A stretch of DNA of 64,000 nucleotides from an uncultured Lachnospiraceae bacterium (GTDB lineage Bacteria > Bacillota > Clostridia > Lachnospirales > Lachnospiraceae), in NCBI GenBank assembly GCA_947165025.1, contig CAMUYQ010000006.1, positions 102,402 to 166,401 of the forward strand, read 5' to 3'. The position numbers were made by a program, and so were the translations under genes. Shown in pieces: positions 16,938 to 23,215 of the stretch. Position 1 is the stretch's first letter; the number at the start of each line of letters is the position of its first letter. Below the pieces are notes generated by a model that was given only the letters and a program-made list of their open reading frames with translations, was not told the origin of the DNA and searched no databases.

Positions 16938-18017
16938 ATGAAAGTTCTGGTTCTGGGCGGAACAGGCGCAATGGGAGCTCCGCTGATTAATCAATTGCTT
17001 TGTTTGAGTCATGATGTACATGTAACCAGTAGGGCATATCACGATGATAAAGACGTAACTTTTTATCAAGGCGATGCTCATGATTTGAGTTTTCTGGAAC
17101 ATCTTCTTAAATCTCAATATGATGTTATAGTAGATTTCATGTCTTATAGTACTCGGGAATTTCAGGAACGAGTAGAATTATTGACATCTAAAACGGGACA
17201 ATATGTATTCATTAGTTCAGCGCGAGTATATTCGGAATCCAAAGATCGAATAAGGGAAGACCACGATAGAATACTTGATGTTTGTGATGATAAAGAATAC
17301 TTAAAAAGCGATGAGTACGCTTTATCAAAAGCAAGACAGGAGAACTGTTTACTTCAATGTAAGAATAAGAGTTGGACTATAGTTAGACCAAGTCTCACAT
17401 ATAATACTGAAAGAATGCAATATGCCATTGGAGAAAAAGAGGAATGGCTATTTCGCTATCTTCATAATGAGCCTATTATATTTCCCAGAAACCTACTTTC
17501 TACTGTAACTACAATGAGTTATGGAGCAGATGTATCTCGTGCGATTTCGTTACTTGTTGGAAAAAAGGAAGCTCTTGGTGAAGTATATAATATCGCTGGA
17601 GCTGAACCTATAACATGGGGCAAAGTAAATGATATATATTTTGATGTATTGAAAAGTAGATTTCGCCGTTCTCCCCAAGTGGTGTATGTTGATGATTGGC
17701 AGGAACTTGGTAGGGATTTAGGGAAGTACTATCAGCTGAAATATGCTCGTTCGGTTAACAGGATTTTTGATAATTCAAAATTGGAAAGCTTGATAGGTAA
17801 GGTAAAATTTGTTGATCCATATAATGGTTTAAAAAGGTGTTTGTGTGATTACTTGGATGGAGAATATGATTTTAAAAGGATAAGTTGGAAGACAGAGGCA
17901 TATTATAATCGTATGATTGGAATCGCGGGATTGATGGAAGAATTTTCGAAAAAGGAAAAAATCAAATACTTGGTGGCAAGGTACTCCCCAATTATTCAAT
18001 GGAAGAAGAATATTTGA
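16938..18017 (+). CDS. NAD-dependent epimerase/dehydratase family protein
   Basis: The 359-residue protein has an N-terminal Rossmann motif (VLVLGGTGAMGAPL), a conserved ISSARVYSE strand carrying the Ser, and a YALSK catalytic Tyr/Lys pair (around residues 136-140). It belongs to the extended SDR group that makes nucleotide-activated sugars. It is last in the EPS operon, with a good AGGCTCGAG-spaced ribosome binding site, and is followed by decayed sequence and a terminator at 18099. Which sugar it converts is unknown; SDR proteins of this group also include reductases. Confidence 0.85.
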   Translation: MKVLVLGGTGAMGAPLINQLLCLSHDVHVTSRAYHDDKDVTFYQGDAHDLSFLEHLLKSQYDVIVDFMSYSTREFQERVELLTSKTGQYVFISSARVYSESKDRIREDHDRILDVCDDKEYLKSDEYALSKARQENCLLQCKNKSWTIVRPSLTYNTERMQYAIGEKEEWLFRYLHNEPIIFPRNLLSTVTTMSYGADVSRAISLLVGKKEALGEVYNIAGAEPITWGKVNDIYFDVLKSRFRRSPQVVYVDDWQELGRDLGKYYQLKYARSVNRIFDNSKLESLIGKVKFVDPYNGLKRCLCDYLDGEYDFKRISWKTEAYYNRMIGIAGLMEEFSKKEKIKYLVARYSPIIQWKKNI

Positions 18018-18046
18018 CTATGGAGAATAGTTTGAGGGCACGCATT

Positions 18047-18090
18047 TCTTTAATCTGGTCTTCGAACAGTTAGTTTACAACATTACACAA
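18047..18090 (-). pseudogene. remnant of the small coiled-coil gene (decayed copy)
   Basis: On the minus strand, bases 18090 down to 18047 are clearly related to the first 16 codons of the intact small gene at 18547-18741. The reading is LCNVVN*LFEDQIKEM against MCNAVNELFADQIEEM. The start is changed from ATG to TTG and codon 7 is a stop, and the rest of the gene is missing. This places an old copy of the coiled-coil/kinase unit directly before the truncated kinase gene at 18142. Confidence 0.75.
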
Positions 18091-18098
18091 GGTTTTAC

Positions 18099-18127
18099 AC
18101 GGGCTGGTGCATACCGGCCCGTTTTGT
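18099..18127 (+). terminator. intrinsic terminator at the end of the EPS operon
   Basis: Bases 18099-18108 (ACGGGCTGGT) pair with 18113-18122 (ACCGGCCCGT), with one G-U-type pair and a 4-nt loop, followed by TTTGTATA. It probably ends the transcript from the epimerase gene. It sits within the decayed unit between the remnant small gene and the truncated kinase gene. Confidence 0.75.
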
Positions 18128-18141
18128 ATATAGTTAACAAC

Positions 18142-18488
18142 ATGGATCAGAAGAAAATCACAAGATCATTCATAGACGATCCGGTGACGGATATTAGCGA
18201 GCTGAAGGGCGGACACATCAACAGGAGTTTTCTTGTTGAGGCCGGTGAGAGGTATGTTCTGCAGCGTATTAATGGTGCGCTTTTTGGCGGGCATCTTGAT
18301 GCACTTGAAAACAATTACATTAAGTATGTCTATGTCTGCGAACGGTACGGTGTAAAGAGCGGGGAGCGGTTATTCCCCGAGTGGATGAAAACGAAGACAG
18401 GCAAGTATTTCCATAATCCATCGGAGAAGGCATCGGGAAACTGCATACGATCCTGAAACACTGCGATGGAATAATAAATATCGAAAAA
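18142..18488 (+). pseudogene. truncated duplicate of the NahK-like kinase gene
   Basis: The first 90 or so codons (MDQKKITRSFIDDPVTDISELKGG...) are nearly identical to the start of the intact gene at 18852. A 70-nt block equivalent to 19126-19195 of the intact gene is deleted, causing a frameshift and a stop at 18454-18456. Similarity resumes (18416-18486 against 19196-19266) and then ends abruptly. About two thirds of the gene is missing, including the catalytic HGDxxxxN motif, so no kinase can be made. It is the 5' part of a tandem duplication that has decayed. Confidence 0.9.
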
Positions 18489-18546
18489 GTGTTAGTCGGG
18501 TTGAATCAAACCCCTTTCCAAGCAATATGGAAGGGATAGATAATAA

Positions 18547-18741
18547 TCAATGCTTTTCTGCATGAGCATACTCCTCCAATTGCGCCTGTAACTGGGCAAT
18601 AAGTGCATTCTGGCGAGCAATTTGGGAATCCTTGTCGGCAAGCATGGAATCCTTATCGGCAAGCATGGAATCCTTATCGGCAATGATTAATTTCATTTCT
18701 TCAATCTGGTCCGCGAATAATTCGTTTACTGCATTACACAT
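18547..18741 (-). CDS. 64-residue coiled-coil protein with its own promoter
   Basis: This minus-strand gene starts at an ATG (18739-18741) with an AAGGAG ribosome binding site 7 nt upstream and a good sigma-A promoter at 18794-18822. The product begins MCNAVNELFADQIEEMK and then has three exact or near-exact heptads (ADKDSML), followed by a Gln/Ala/Leu-rich helix: a short, entirely helical coiled coil. No enzyme domain is present. It resembles the coiled-coil tails that follow the nuclease domain in many Lachnospiraceae Rpn-type proteins, so it could be an orphan tail or a free regulatory peptide; that is inference. Conservation of the start region in a decayed copy at 18047 supports its being a real gene. 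Confidence 0.65.
   Translation of the reverse strand: MCNAVNELFADQIEEMKLIIADKDSMLADKDSMLADKDSQIARQNALIAQLQAQLEEYAHAEKH
18622..18684 (-). repeat. three 21-nt tandem repeats (heptads ADKDSM)
   Basis: Three in-frame 21-nt units, nearly identical at nucleotide level, encode residues 20-40 of the small coiled-coil protein. Each unit is exactly one heptad, so copy-number change would lengthen or shorten the coiled coil without a frameshift. Confidence 0.9.
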
Positions 18742-18793
18742 GGCAGGCTCCTTATTAATTTCAATAAAAAGTTCATTTTATTCAACAACTCAT

Positions 18794-18822
18794 ATTATAA
18801 AATTGTTTTTTTGTTGATTCAA
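18794..18822 (-). promoter_or_regulatory. sigma-A promoter of the small coiled-coil gene
   Basis: Read on the minus strand: -35 TTGAAT (18822-18817), 17-nt spacer, -10 TATAAT (18799-18794). The expected transcript start is about 45 nt upstream of the ATG. It overlaps the divergent kinase promoter at the -35 elements. Confidence 0.75.
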
Positions 18823-18844
18823 GCAGGTCTATTTTGGGTATAAT
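18814..18844 (+). promoter_or_regulatory. promoter of the NahK-like kinase gene
   Basis: There is a -10 TATAAT at 18839-18844 and a -35-like TTGATT at 18814-18819, with a long 19-nt spacer. The kinase ATG is at 18852, so the transcript would start at or next to the start codon, giving a leaderless or near-leaderless mRNA. No ribosome binding site is visible before the ATG. Confidence 0.6.
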
Positions 18845-18851
18845 TAACAAC

Positions 18852-19781
18852 ATGGATCAGAGGAAAATCACAAGATCATTCATAGACGATCCGGTGACGG
18901 ATATTAGGGAGCTGAAGGGCGGACACATCAACAGGAGTTTTCTTGTTGAGGCGGGTGAGAGGTACGTTCTTCAGCGTGTTAACGGTGCGCTTTTTGGCGG
19001 GCATATTGATGCGCTTGAGAACAATTACGTATTGTATGCCAATGCATGTGAACAGGATGGAAATATAAACGAAGAATGGTTATTTCCGAAATGGCTGAAA
19101 ACGAAGACAGGTCAATACTTCCATACGGATGAAGACGGAGAAATCTGGAGGATGTACAAATACATCGAATCGGACGACAACAGTGGTAATCTTTTATCCA
19201 TCGGAGAAGGCCTCGGGAAACTTCATTCAATCCTGAAACACTGCGATGGAATAATAAATATCGAAACAACAAGACACCTTCATGATCTTTCTTTTTATTA
19301 TGAAAAGTTCTGCGATCTTCATGAGCTGAAAACGCCTCGCGATAACGATATCGAGCATATCATAGAGCAGATGATCAAAGACCTGCTGAACGTACATGTC
19401 CCTGCCGGAGATGTGATCCACGGGGATGCAAAGACCTCTAATATGATTTTCCGGAAGGGGAAGGTTGCAGGGTTCGTTGATCTTGATACGATCATGAACG
19501 GCTCGGTGTATGATGATCTGTGCGATCTGGCAAGGGGGATATGCGTTGATAAAAACGGAGCGATCGATACAGAGCCGCTGGCGGATATCCTGAAGGGATA
19601 CGGGAGAGGAGCCGGCATTTCCTTTAAGAAGGATGAAACAGAACTTCTTAAACAGAATCTTGTCAAAAACAGGTTCATGCTCGGCCTTCGGTACTACACG
19701 GATTACCTTTCAGGTGCGGGCTATTTTGCGGGAATGACACAGGTGCAGGAGTTGGAAAGAGCGCGCAGATTGATGTTATAA
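18852..19781 (+). CDS. NahK-like kinase of the APH/choline-kinase superfamily
   Basis: From the ATG at 18852 the product is 309 residues. The N-terminal lobe has ELKGGHINRSFLVEAGERYVLQRVN, matching the GHIN...YxLQR pattern of N-acetylhexosamine 1-kinase (NahK/LnpB) relatives. The C-terminal lobe has VIHGDAKTSNMIF (Brenner motif, catalytic Asp and Asn) and AGFVDLDTIMNGSVYDDLCDLAR (metal-binding Asp). NahK phosphorylates GlcNAc/GalNAc at O1 in salvage of host or cell-wall amino sugars; such a role here is likely but the exact sugar is unproven. It is the intact copy of a tandem duplication (see 18142). Confidence 0.85.
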   Translation: MDQRKITRSFIDDPVTDIRELKGGHINRSFLVEAGERYVLQRVNGALFGGHIDALENNYVLYANACEQDGNINEEWLFPKWLKTKTGQYFHTDEDGEIWRMYKYIESDDNSGNLLSIGEGLGKLHSILKHCDGIINIETTRHLHDLSFYYEKFCDLHELKTPRDNDIEHIIEQMIKDLLNVHVPAGDVIHGDAKTSNMIFRKGKVAGFVDLDTIMNGSVYDDLCDLARGICVDKNGAIDTEPLADILKGYGRGAGISFKKDETELLKQNLVKNRFMLGLRYYTDYLSGAGYFAGMTQVQELERARRLML

Positions 19782-19782
19782 T
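19752..19782 (+). promoter_or_regulatory. possible promoter of the NUDIX gene
   Basis: TTGGAA (19752-19757) and TATAAT (19777-19782) are separated by 19 nt. The -10 box contains the TAA stop of the kinase gene. The spacing is long, so this is tentative. Confidence 0.4.
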
Positions 19783-19815
19783 ACGATACATGACAATGCT
19801 AACGGAGGAAATAAA

Positions 19816-20409
19816 ATGTCAGCTGAGAACAATCTGAAGGACCCGCTTGCGTGGGAGGAGGTAAGGAGCGAGAAGATCGTTTCCGACGAGTGGATAGAGT
19901 TTCGAAGATCGGCTTACAGGTTCCCGGACGGGAATGTTTTTGAGCCGTTCTACACATACAGCCGCAGGGATTACGTGGTGATCGTTGCGACCGACGAGGA
20001 AGGAAAATATCTTTGTGTCAGGCAGTTTAGGCAGGGTATCAGAAAGGTCACGACGGAGTTTGCTGCAGGTGGAATTGAGCGGACCGACGGCAAGCAGTAC
20101 GGAGAGTCGGGCGATGTTGCTGCGGAAGATGCGCTTGATGCTGCAAAGAGAGAACTTCGCGAAGAGACCGGATACGAATCCGATGAGTGGAGACCGCTCT
20201 TAAAGCTTCCGTCAAATGCTACGATCGCGGACAATTACGCGTACCTGTTTGAGGCCAAGAACTGCAGGAAGGTCGGCGGCCAGAGCCTTGATGAGACCGA
20301 ATTTCTGAACGTCAAGAGATACACGAAGAGCGAACTGGATGAGATGATCCACGCGGGTGATTTTCAGCAGTCCATGCACGTTGCGGCATATCTTCTGTCA
20401 GTGGTATAA
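19816..20409 (+). CDS. NUDIX hydrolase (ADP-ribose pyrophosphatase-like)
   Basis: The 197-residue protein has a NUDIX box in the order GGIE...ALDAAKRELREETGYESDEW (around residues 90-130), with a slightly expanded loop between the Gly and the REXXEE helix. The N-terminal part (WEEVRSEKIVSDEWIEFRRSAYRFPDG) resembles the ADP-ribose pyrophosphatase NudF group, which splits ADP-ribose to AMP and ribose 5-phosphate. An AACGGAGGA ribosome binding site precedes the ATG. The substrate is inferred from family likeness only. Confidence 0.88.
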   Translation: MSAENNLKDPLAWEEVRSEKIVSDEWIEFRRSAYRFPDGNVFEPFYTYSRRDYVVIVATDEEGKYLCVRQFRQGIRKVTTEFAAGGIERTDGKQYGESGDVAAEDALDAAKRELREETGYESDEWRPLLKLPSNATIADNYAYLFEAKNCRKVGGQSLDETEFLNVKRYTKSELDEMIHAGDFQQSMHVAAYLLSVV

Positions 20410-20410
20410 T
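20381..20410 (+). promoter_or_regulatory. sigma-A promoter of the small membrane protein/ldh unit
   Basis: TTGCGG (20381-20386), 18-nt spacer, TATAAT (20405-20410). The -10 box spans the stop codon of the NUDIX gene, so the promoter is embedded in its last codons. The start would lie about 25 nt before the ribosome binding site at 20431. Confidence 0.6.
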
Positions 20411-20443
20411 CTAGATACATTTACGGTTATGGAGGGTTACAAA

Positions 20444-20644
20444 ATGCAGAATTGGAAAAATCATATCTTCGGCCTTAAAGACGTAGTCATATTTTCTCTT
20501 TTCTCCATGCTTATGGGACTCGTGATCGGGTTCTTCCTCTCACCTGCCAAGAAGGGGCTCAGCATCGGCTGCAATAACGGCAATTACTATGGTGAGGACG
20601 ATTTTCAGCAGGATCTTGAGATGGAGATGAACGAGCTCAGATAG
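20444..20644 (+). CDS. 66-residue single-pass membrane protein
   Basis: An ATG at 20444 follows a GGAGGG ribosome binding site 7 nt upstream. The product has one hydrophobic segment (about residues 14-33, VVIFSLFSMLMGLVIGFFL), then a SPAKKG turn, a Gly/Asn patch (CNNGNYYGEDD) and an acidic amphipathic tail. No known family is recognised. It lies 8 nt before the D-lactate dehydrogenase gene, suggesting co-expression. Confidence 0.7.
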   Translation: MQNWKNHIFGLKDVVIFSLFSMLMGLVIGFFLSPAKKGLSIGCNNGNYYGEDDFQQDLEMEMNELR

Positions 20645-20652
20645 GAGACCAT

Positions 20653-21690
20653 ATGAAGACGAAGATCGCTTTTTTTGATGCGAAGGAATACGACATTGCG
20701 TCGTTTCAAAATGCGAACGCCGGCGAGGAGTTTGATATCAAGTTCTTCGAGACAAAGCTGTCCGAGGACACGGTTAATCTTGCAAACGGATATGATGCGG
20801 TGTGCGTGTTCGTTAATGATGACGTGAACGCTGCCGTGATCGATGCGCTTGCAGAAGGCGGGGTTAAGCTTATCGCGCTTCGATGTGCGGGATATAACAA
20901 CGTTGACATTGAGCATGCGTACGGGAAGATTCATGTTGTCAGAGTTCCGGCTTATTCGCCTTATGCGGTTGCCGAGCATGCGATGGCGCTTCTTCTGACG
21001 AGCATCAGAAGGATACACAAGGCATTCATCAGGACACGCGACCATAACTTTTCGCTTAACGGCCTGACCGGATTTGATCTTCACGGCAAGACGGTCGGCG
21101 TTGTCGGGACGGGTAAGATCGGAAGGATATTTATAGACATATGCAAAGGCTTCGGAATGAATGTTCTGGCATATGACAAGTTCCCCGCAAAGGACTCGGG
21201 ACTTAACTACGTTTCGCTTGATGAGATCTGGGAGAAGGCTGACATCATCTCGTTCCACTGCCCGCTCACCGACGAGACAAAGCATATGGTGGGACGCGAT
21301 TCCATCGCGAAAATGAAGAAGGGCGTAGTGCTTGTCAATACTTCAAGAGGTGCACTCATCGATTCCGAGGCACTGCTTGAGGGCATCAAAGACCGCAAGG
21401 TAGGTGCGGCATGTCTTGATGTATATGAGGAAGAATCGGATGTGTTCTTCCATGATTTTTCAGGACATATCATTGAGGATGATACGCTTGCGCGCCTTAT
21501 CTCAATGCCGAATGTAATAGTGACATCACATCAGGCGTTCCTGACACAGGAAGCGCTTTCGAACATAGCCGACACGACGCTTAATAACATCAGGCAGTTC
21601 GTGAAGGAAGGACACAGTGATAATGAGCTTTGCTATAAGTGCGAGAAGTTCGGGAAGTGTCCGCAGGAACATAAGAAGAATTGCTTCTAA
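20653..21690 (+). CDS. ldhA: D-lactate dehydrogenase / D-2-hydroxyacid dehydrogenase
   Basis: The 345-residue protein has the family's NAD-binding motif (GVVGTGKIGRIF, about residue 150) and the catalytic Arg in VNTSRGALID. The Glu is in AACLDVYEEES and the His in VTSHQAFLTQEAL, the latter typical of LdhA-type D-lactate dehydrogenases. It reduces pyruvate to D-lactate with NADH in fermentation. An unusual C-terminal extension of about 20 residues carries four Cys (CYKCEKFGKCPQEHKKNC), reminiscent of a small metal or Fe-S site. It lies 12 nt upstream of the FMN 2-hydroxyacid oxidase gene, suggesting linked lactate metabolism. Confidence 0.88.
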   Translation: MKTKIAFFDAKEYDIASFQNANAGEEFDIKFFETKLSEDTVNLANGYDAVCVFVNDDVNAAVIDALAEGGVKLIALRCAGYNNVDIEHAYGKIHVVRVPAYSPYAVAEHAMALLLTSIRRIHKAFIRTRDHNFSLNGLTGFDLHGKTVGVVGTGKIGRIFIDICKGFGMNVLAYDKFPAKDSGLNYVSLDEIWEKADIISFHCPLTDETKHMVGRDSIAKMKKGVVLVNTSRGALIDSEALLEGIKDRKVGAACLDVYEEESDVFFHDFSGHIIEDDTLARLISMPNVIVTSHQAFLTQEALSNIADTTLNNIRQFVKEGHSDNELCYKCEKFGKCPQEHKKNCF

Positions 21691-21702
21691 GGAGAAAATG
21701 CC

Positions 21703-22716
21703 ATGACCTACAAAGAGCTGCTTGATAACGCCAGAAAGAATCTTACAATGTGCAAGGCCTGTATCGATTGTAACGGCAGGGCATGCGGCAATCTGATCCC
21801 CGGGCCCGGATCGAAGGGAACCGGTGACGGAGCGACGAGGAATTATGAGGCGTGGAAGGAAGTACGCGTGAACATGGATACTCTCCATGAGAACTTTGAG
21901 CCGGACACGTCATTTGATTTCTTCGGTATAAAGATGAAGTATCCCGTGTTCGCAGGTCCGGTCGGTGCCGTGAACATGCATTACGGCGATAAGTATAATG
22001 ACGTGGAATACAACAACATTCTTGTAAAGGCATGTGCTGATGCGGGGATATGCGCGTTCACCGGTGACGGAGTCGTTCCCGAGGTTATGGTGACTGCAAG
22101 TGATGCGATCAGCAAGTGCGGCGGTATCGGAGTGCCCACGGTCAAGCCCTGGGATGAGAAGACACTCGAGGAAAAGTTCAAGCTGGTTGAGGCATCACAG
22201 TGTAAAGTTGTTGCAATGGATGTAGATGCTGCGGGACTTCCGTTCCTTCAGAACATGAATCCGCCCGCGGGGGCAAAGTCTGTTGAGGAGCTTGCGGCTG
22301 TTATCAAAAAGGCAGGCAGGCCGTTCATCGTTAAAGGCGTTATGACAGTCCGCGGAGCGCTTAAGGCCAAGGAGGCCGGTGCCGCAGGTATCATCGTATC
22401 CAATCACGGCGGAAGGGTTCTCGACCAGTGTCCTTCGACTGCTGAAGTACTTCCAGATATTGCGGATGCCGTACGCGACCATATGATGGTCCTTGTTGAC
22501 GGAGGCATCAGGAGTGGTGTCGATGTGTTCAAGGCGCTTGCATTGGGTGCACACGGTGTTGTTATCGCACGTCCTTTTGTTACCGCTGTATTCGGCGGCG
22601 CTGAAGAAGGCGTGAAGCTTTATACCGAGAAGATCGGAGCCGAACTTATTGATACGATGAAGATGTGCGGAGCTGCGAAGCTTTCGGATATCGATCGGGA
22701 GATGGTCTGGATATGA
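21703..22716 (+). CDS. FMN-dependent alpha-hydroxyacid oxidoreductase
   Basis: The 337-residue TIM-barrel protein has PFIVKGVMTVRGALKAKEAGAAGIIVSNHGGR, where the catalytic His and Arg of the lactate oxidase/glycolate oxidase family are visible. It also has LVDGGIRSGVDVFKALALGA for FMN phosphate binding. The N-terminus has a Cys motif (MCKACIDCNGRACGN) not found in classic lactate oxidases but plausible for a clostridial subgroup. It probably oxidises L-lactate or another 2-hydroxyacid; the electron acceptor in an anaerobe is unlikely to be oxygen. Together with the upstream dehydrogenase it could interconvert lactate isomers through pyruvate (inference). Confidence 0.85.
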   Translation: MTYKELLDNARKNLTMCKACIDCNGRACGNLIPGPGSKGTGDGATRNYEAWKEVRVNMDTLHENFEPDTSFDFFGIKMKYPVFAGPVGAVNMHYGDKYNDVEYNNILVKACADAGICAFTGDGVVPEVMVTASDAISKCGGIGVPTVKPWDEKTLEEKFKLVEASQCKVVAMDVDAAGLPFLQNMNPPAGAKSVEELAAVIKKAGRPFIVKGVMTVRGALKAKEAGAAGIIVSNHGGRVLDQCPSTAEVLPDIADAVRDHMMVLVDGGIRSGVDVFKALALGAHGVVIARPFVTAVFGGAEEGVKLYTEKIGAELIDTMKMCGAAKLSDIDREMVWI

Positions 22717-23099
22717 ACGAATTATTATATGAATATGCAAAAGATCTGTGCGAGCGCGCCTTCGAGGAAGAGGGCGTGCTTGATGCATTTTGGAACAGGA
22801 TAAGTGGTTATCCGGAAGTGCTGCGCGAGTTTGACTACTATCGTGAGCACAATGATTTTCTGTGTGAACTGAAAGTGAGCGGTATCACGGTCGCGGATAT
22901 TCTGGTGTGGCAGATCGACAGGTTCAAGGCCGCTCTCGATGAGGGCAAGTTCGCGCTCAAGTACAATGGTCCGCACATGGTACTGGCTGCGTTCTACACG
23001 ATGTGTGATGTCATTGATGAGCCGTCAAAGTATACGTCGCGATTTTCGTCGGAGACGGGCACCGACTATGAAGGAAAGTCCGCATGCGTTCATAAGTAA
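22713..23099 (+). CDS. conserved hypothetical protein, 128 residues
   Basis: The ATG at 22713 overlaps the stop of the previous gene (ATGA), giving a 128-residue soluble protein that begins MNELLYEYAKDLCERAFEEE. It is mostly helical with two Cys near the C-terminal half (FYTMCDV and KSACVHK). No domain was recognised. Coupling to the hydroxyacid oxidoreductase gene suggests an accessory role, but none can be named. Confidence 0.7.
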   Translation: MNELLYEYAKDLCERAFEEEGVLDAFWNRISGYPEVLREFDYYREHNDFLCELKVSGITVADILVWQIDRFKAALDEGKFALKYNGPHMVLAAFYTMCDVIDEPSKYTSRFSSETGTDYEGKSACVHK

Positions 23100-23125
23100 G
23101 AGTCATATCAACAGCGTCTGTTCTG

Positions 23126-23140
23126 AATTATCTGAAAATT
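23126..23140 (+). promoter_or_regulatory. CodY box upstream of topA-codY
   Basis: The 15-mer AATTATCTGAAAATT differs at one position from the CodY consensus AATTTTCWGAAAATT. It ends 4 nt before the -35 element of the topA promoter, a place where bound CodY could interfere with RNA polymerase. codY itself is the second gene of the unit, so autoregulation is likely (inference). Confidence 0.75.
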
Positions 23141-23144
23141 CCCC

Positions 23145-23173
23145 TTGCTATCTCTAAATAAATATTGTATATT
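23145..23173 (+). promoter_or_regulatory. sigma-A promoter of topA-codY
   Basis: TTGCTA (23145-23150), 17-nt spacer, TATATT (23168-23173). The start would be about 35 nt upstream of the topA ATG, with AGAAGGAG as the ribosome binding site. Confidence 0.7.
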
Positions 23174-23215
23174 AGTCAACGTTTTAATATAGAAGAAACG
23201 AGAAGGAGTATACAA

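Noticed and set aside
18142..18456. Separate intact small gene of 105 residues
   Set aside because: It is the 5' part of the kinase gene followed by a 70-nt deletion and frameshift; similarity to the intact gene resumes after its stop, which marks it as a pseudogene.
18622..18684. Possible CRISPR-like repeats
   Set aside because: Three 21-nt units without spacers, inside a coding frame encoding heptads; no cas genes in the window.
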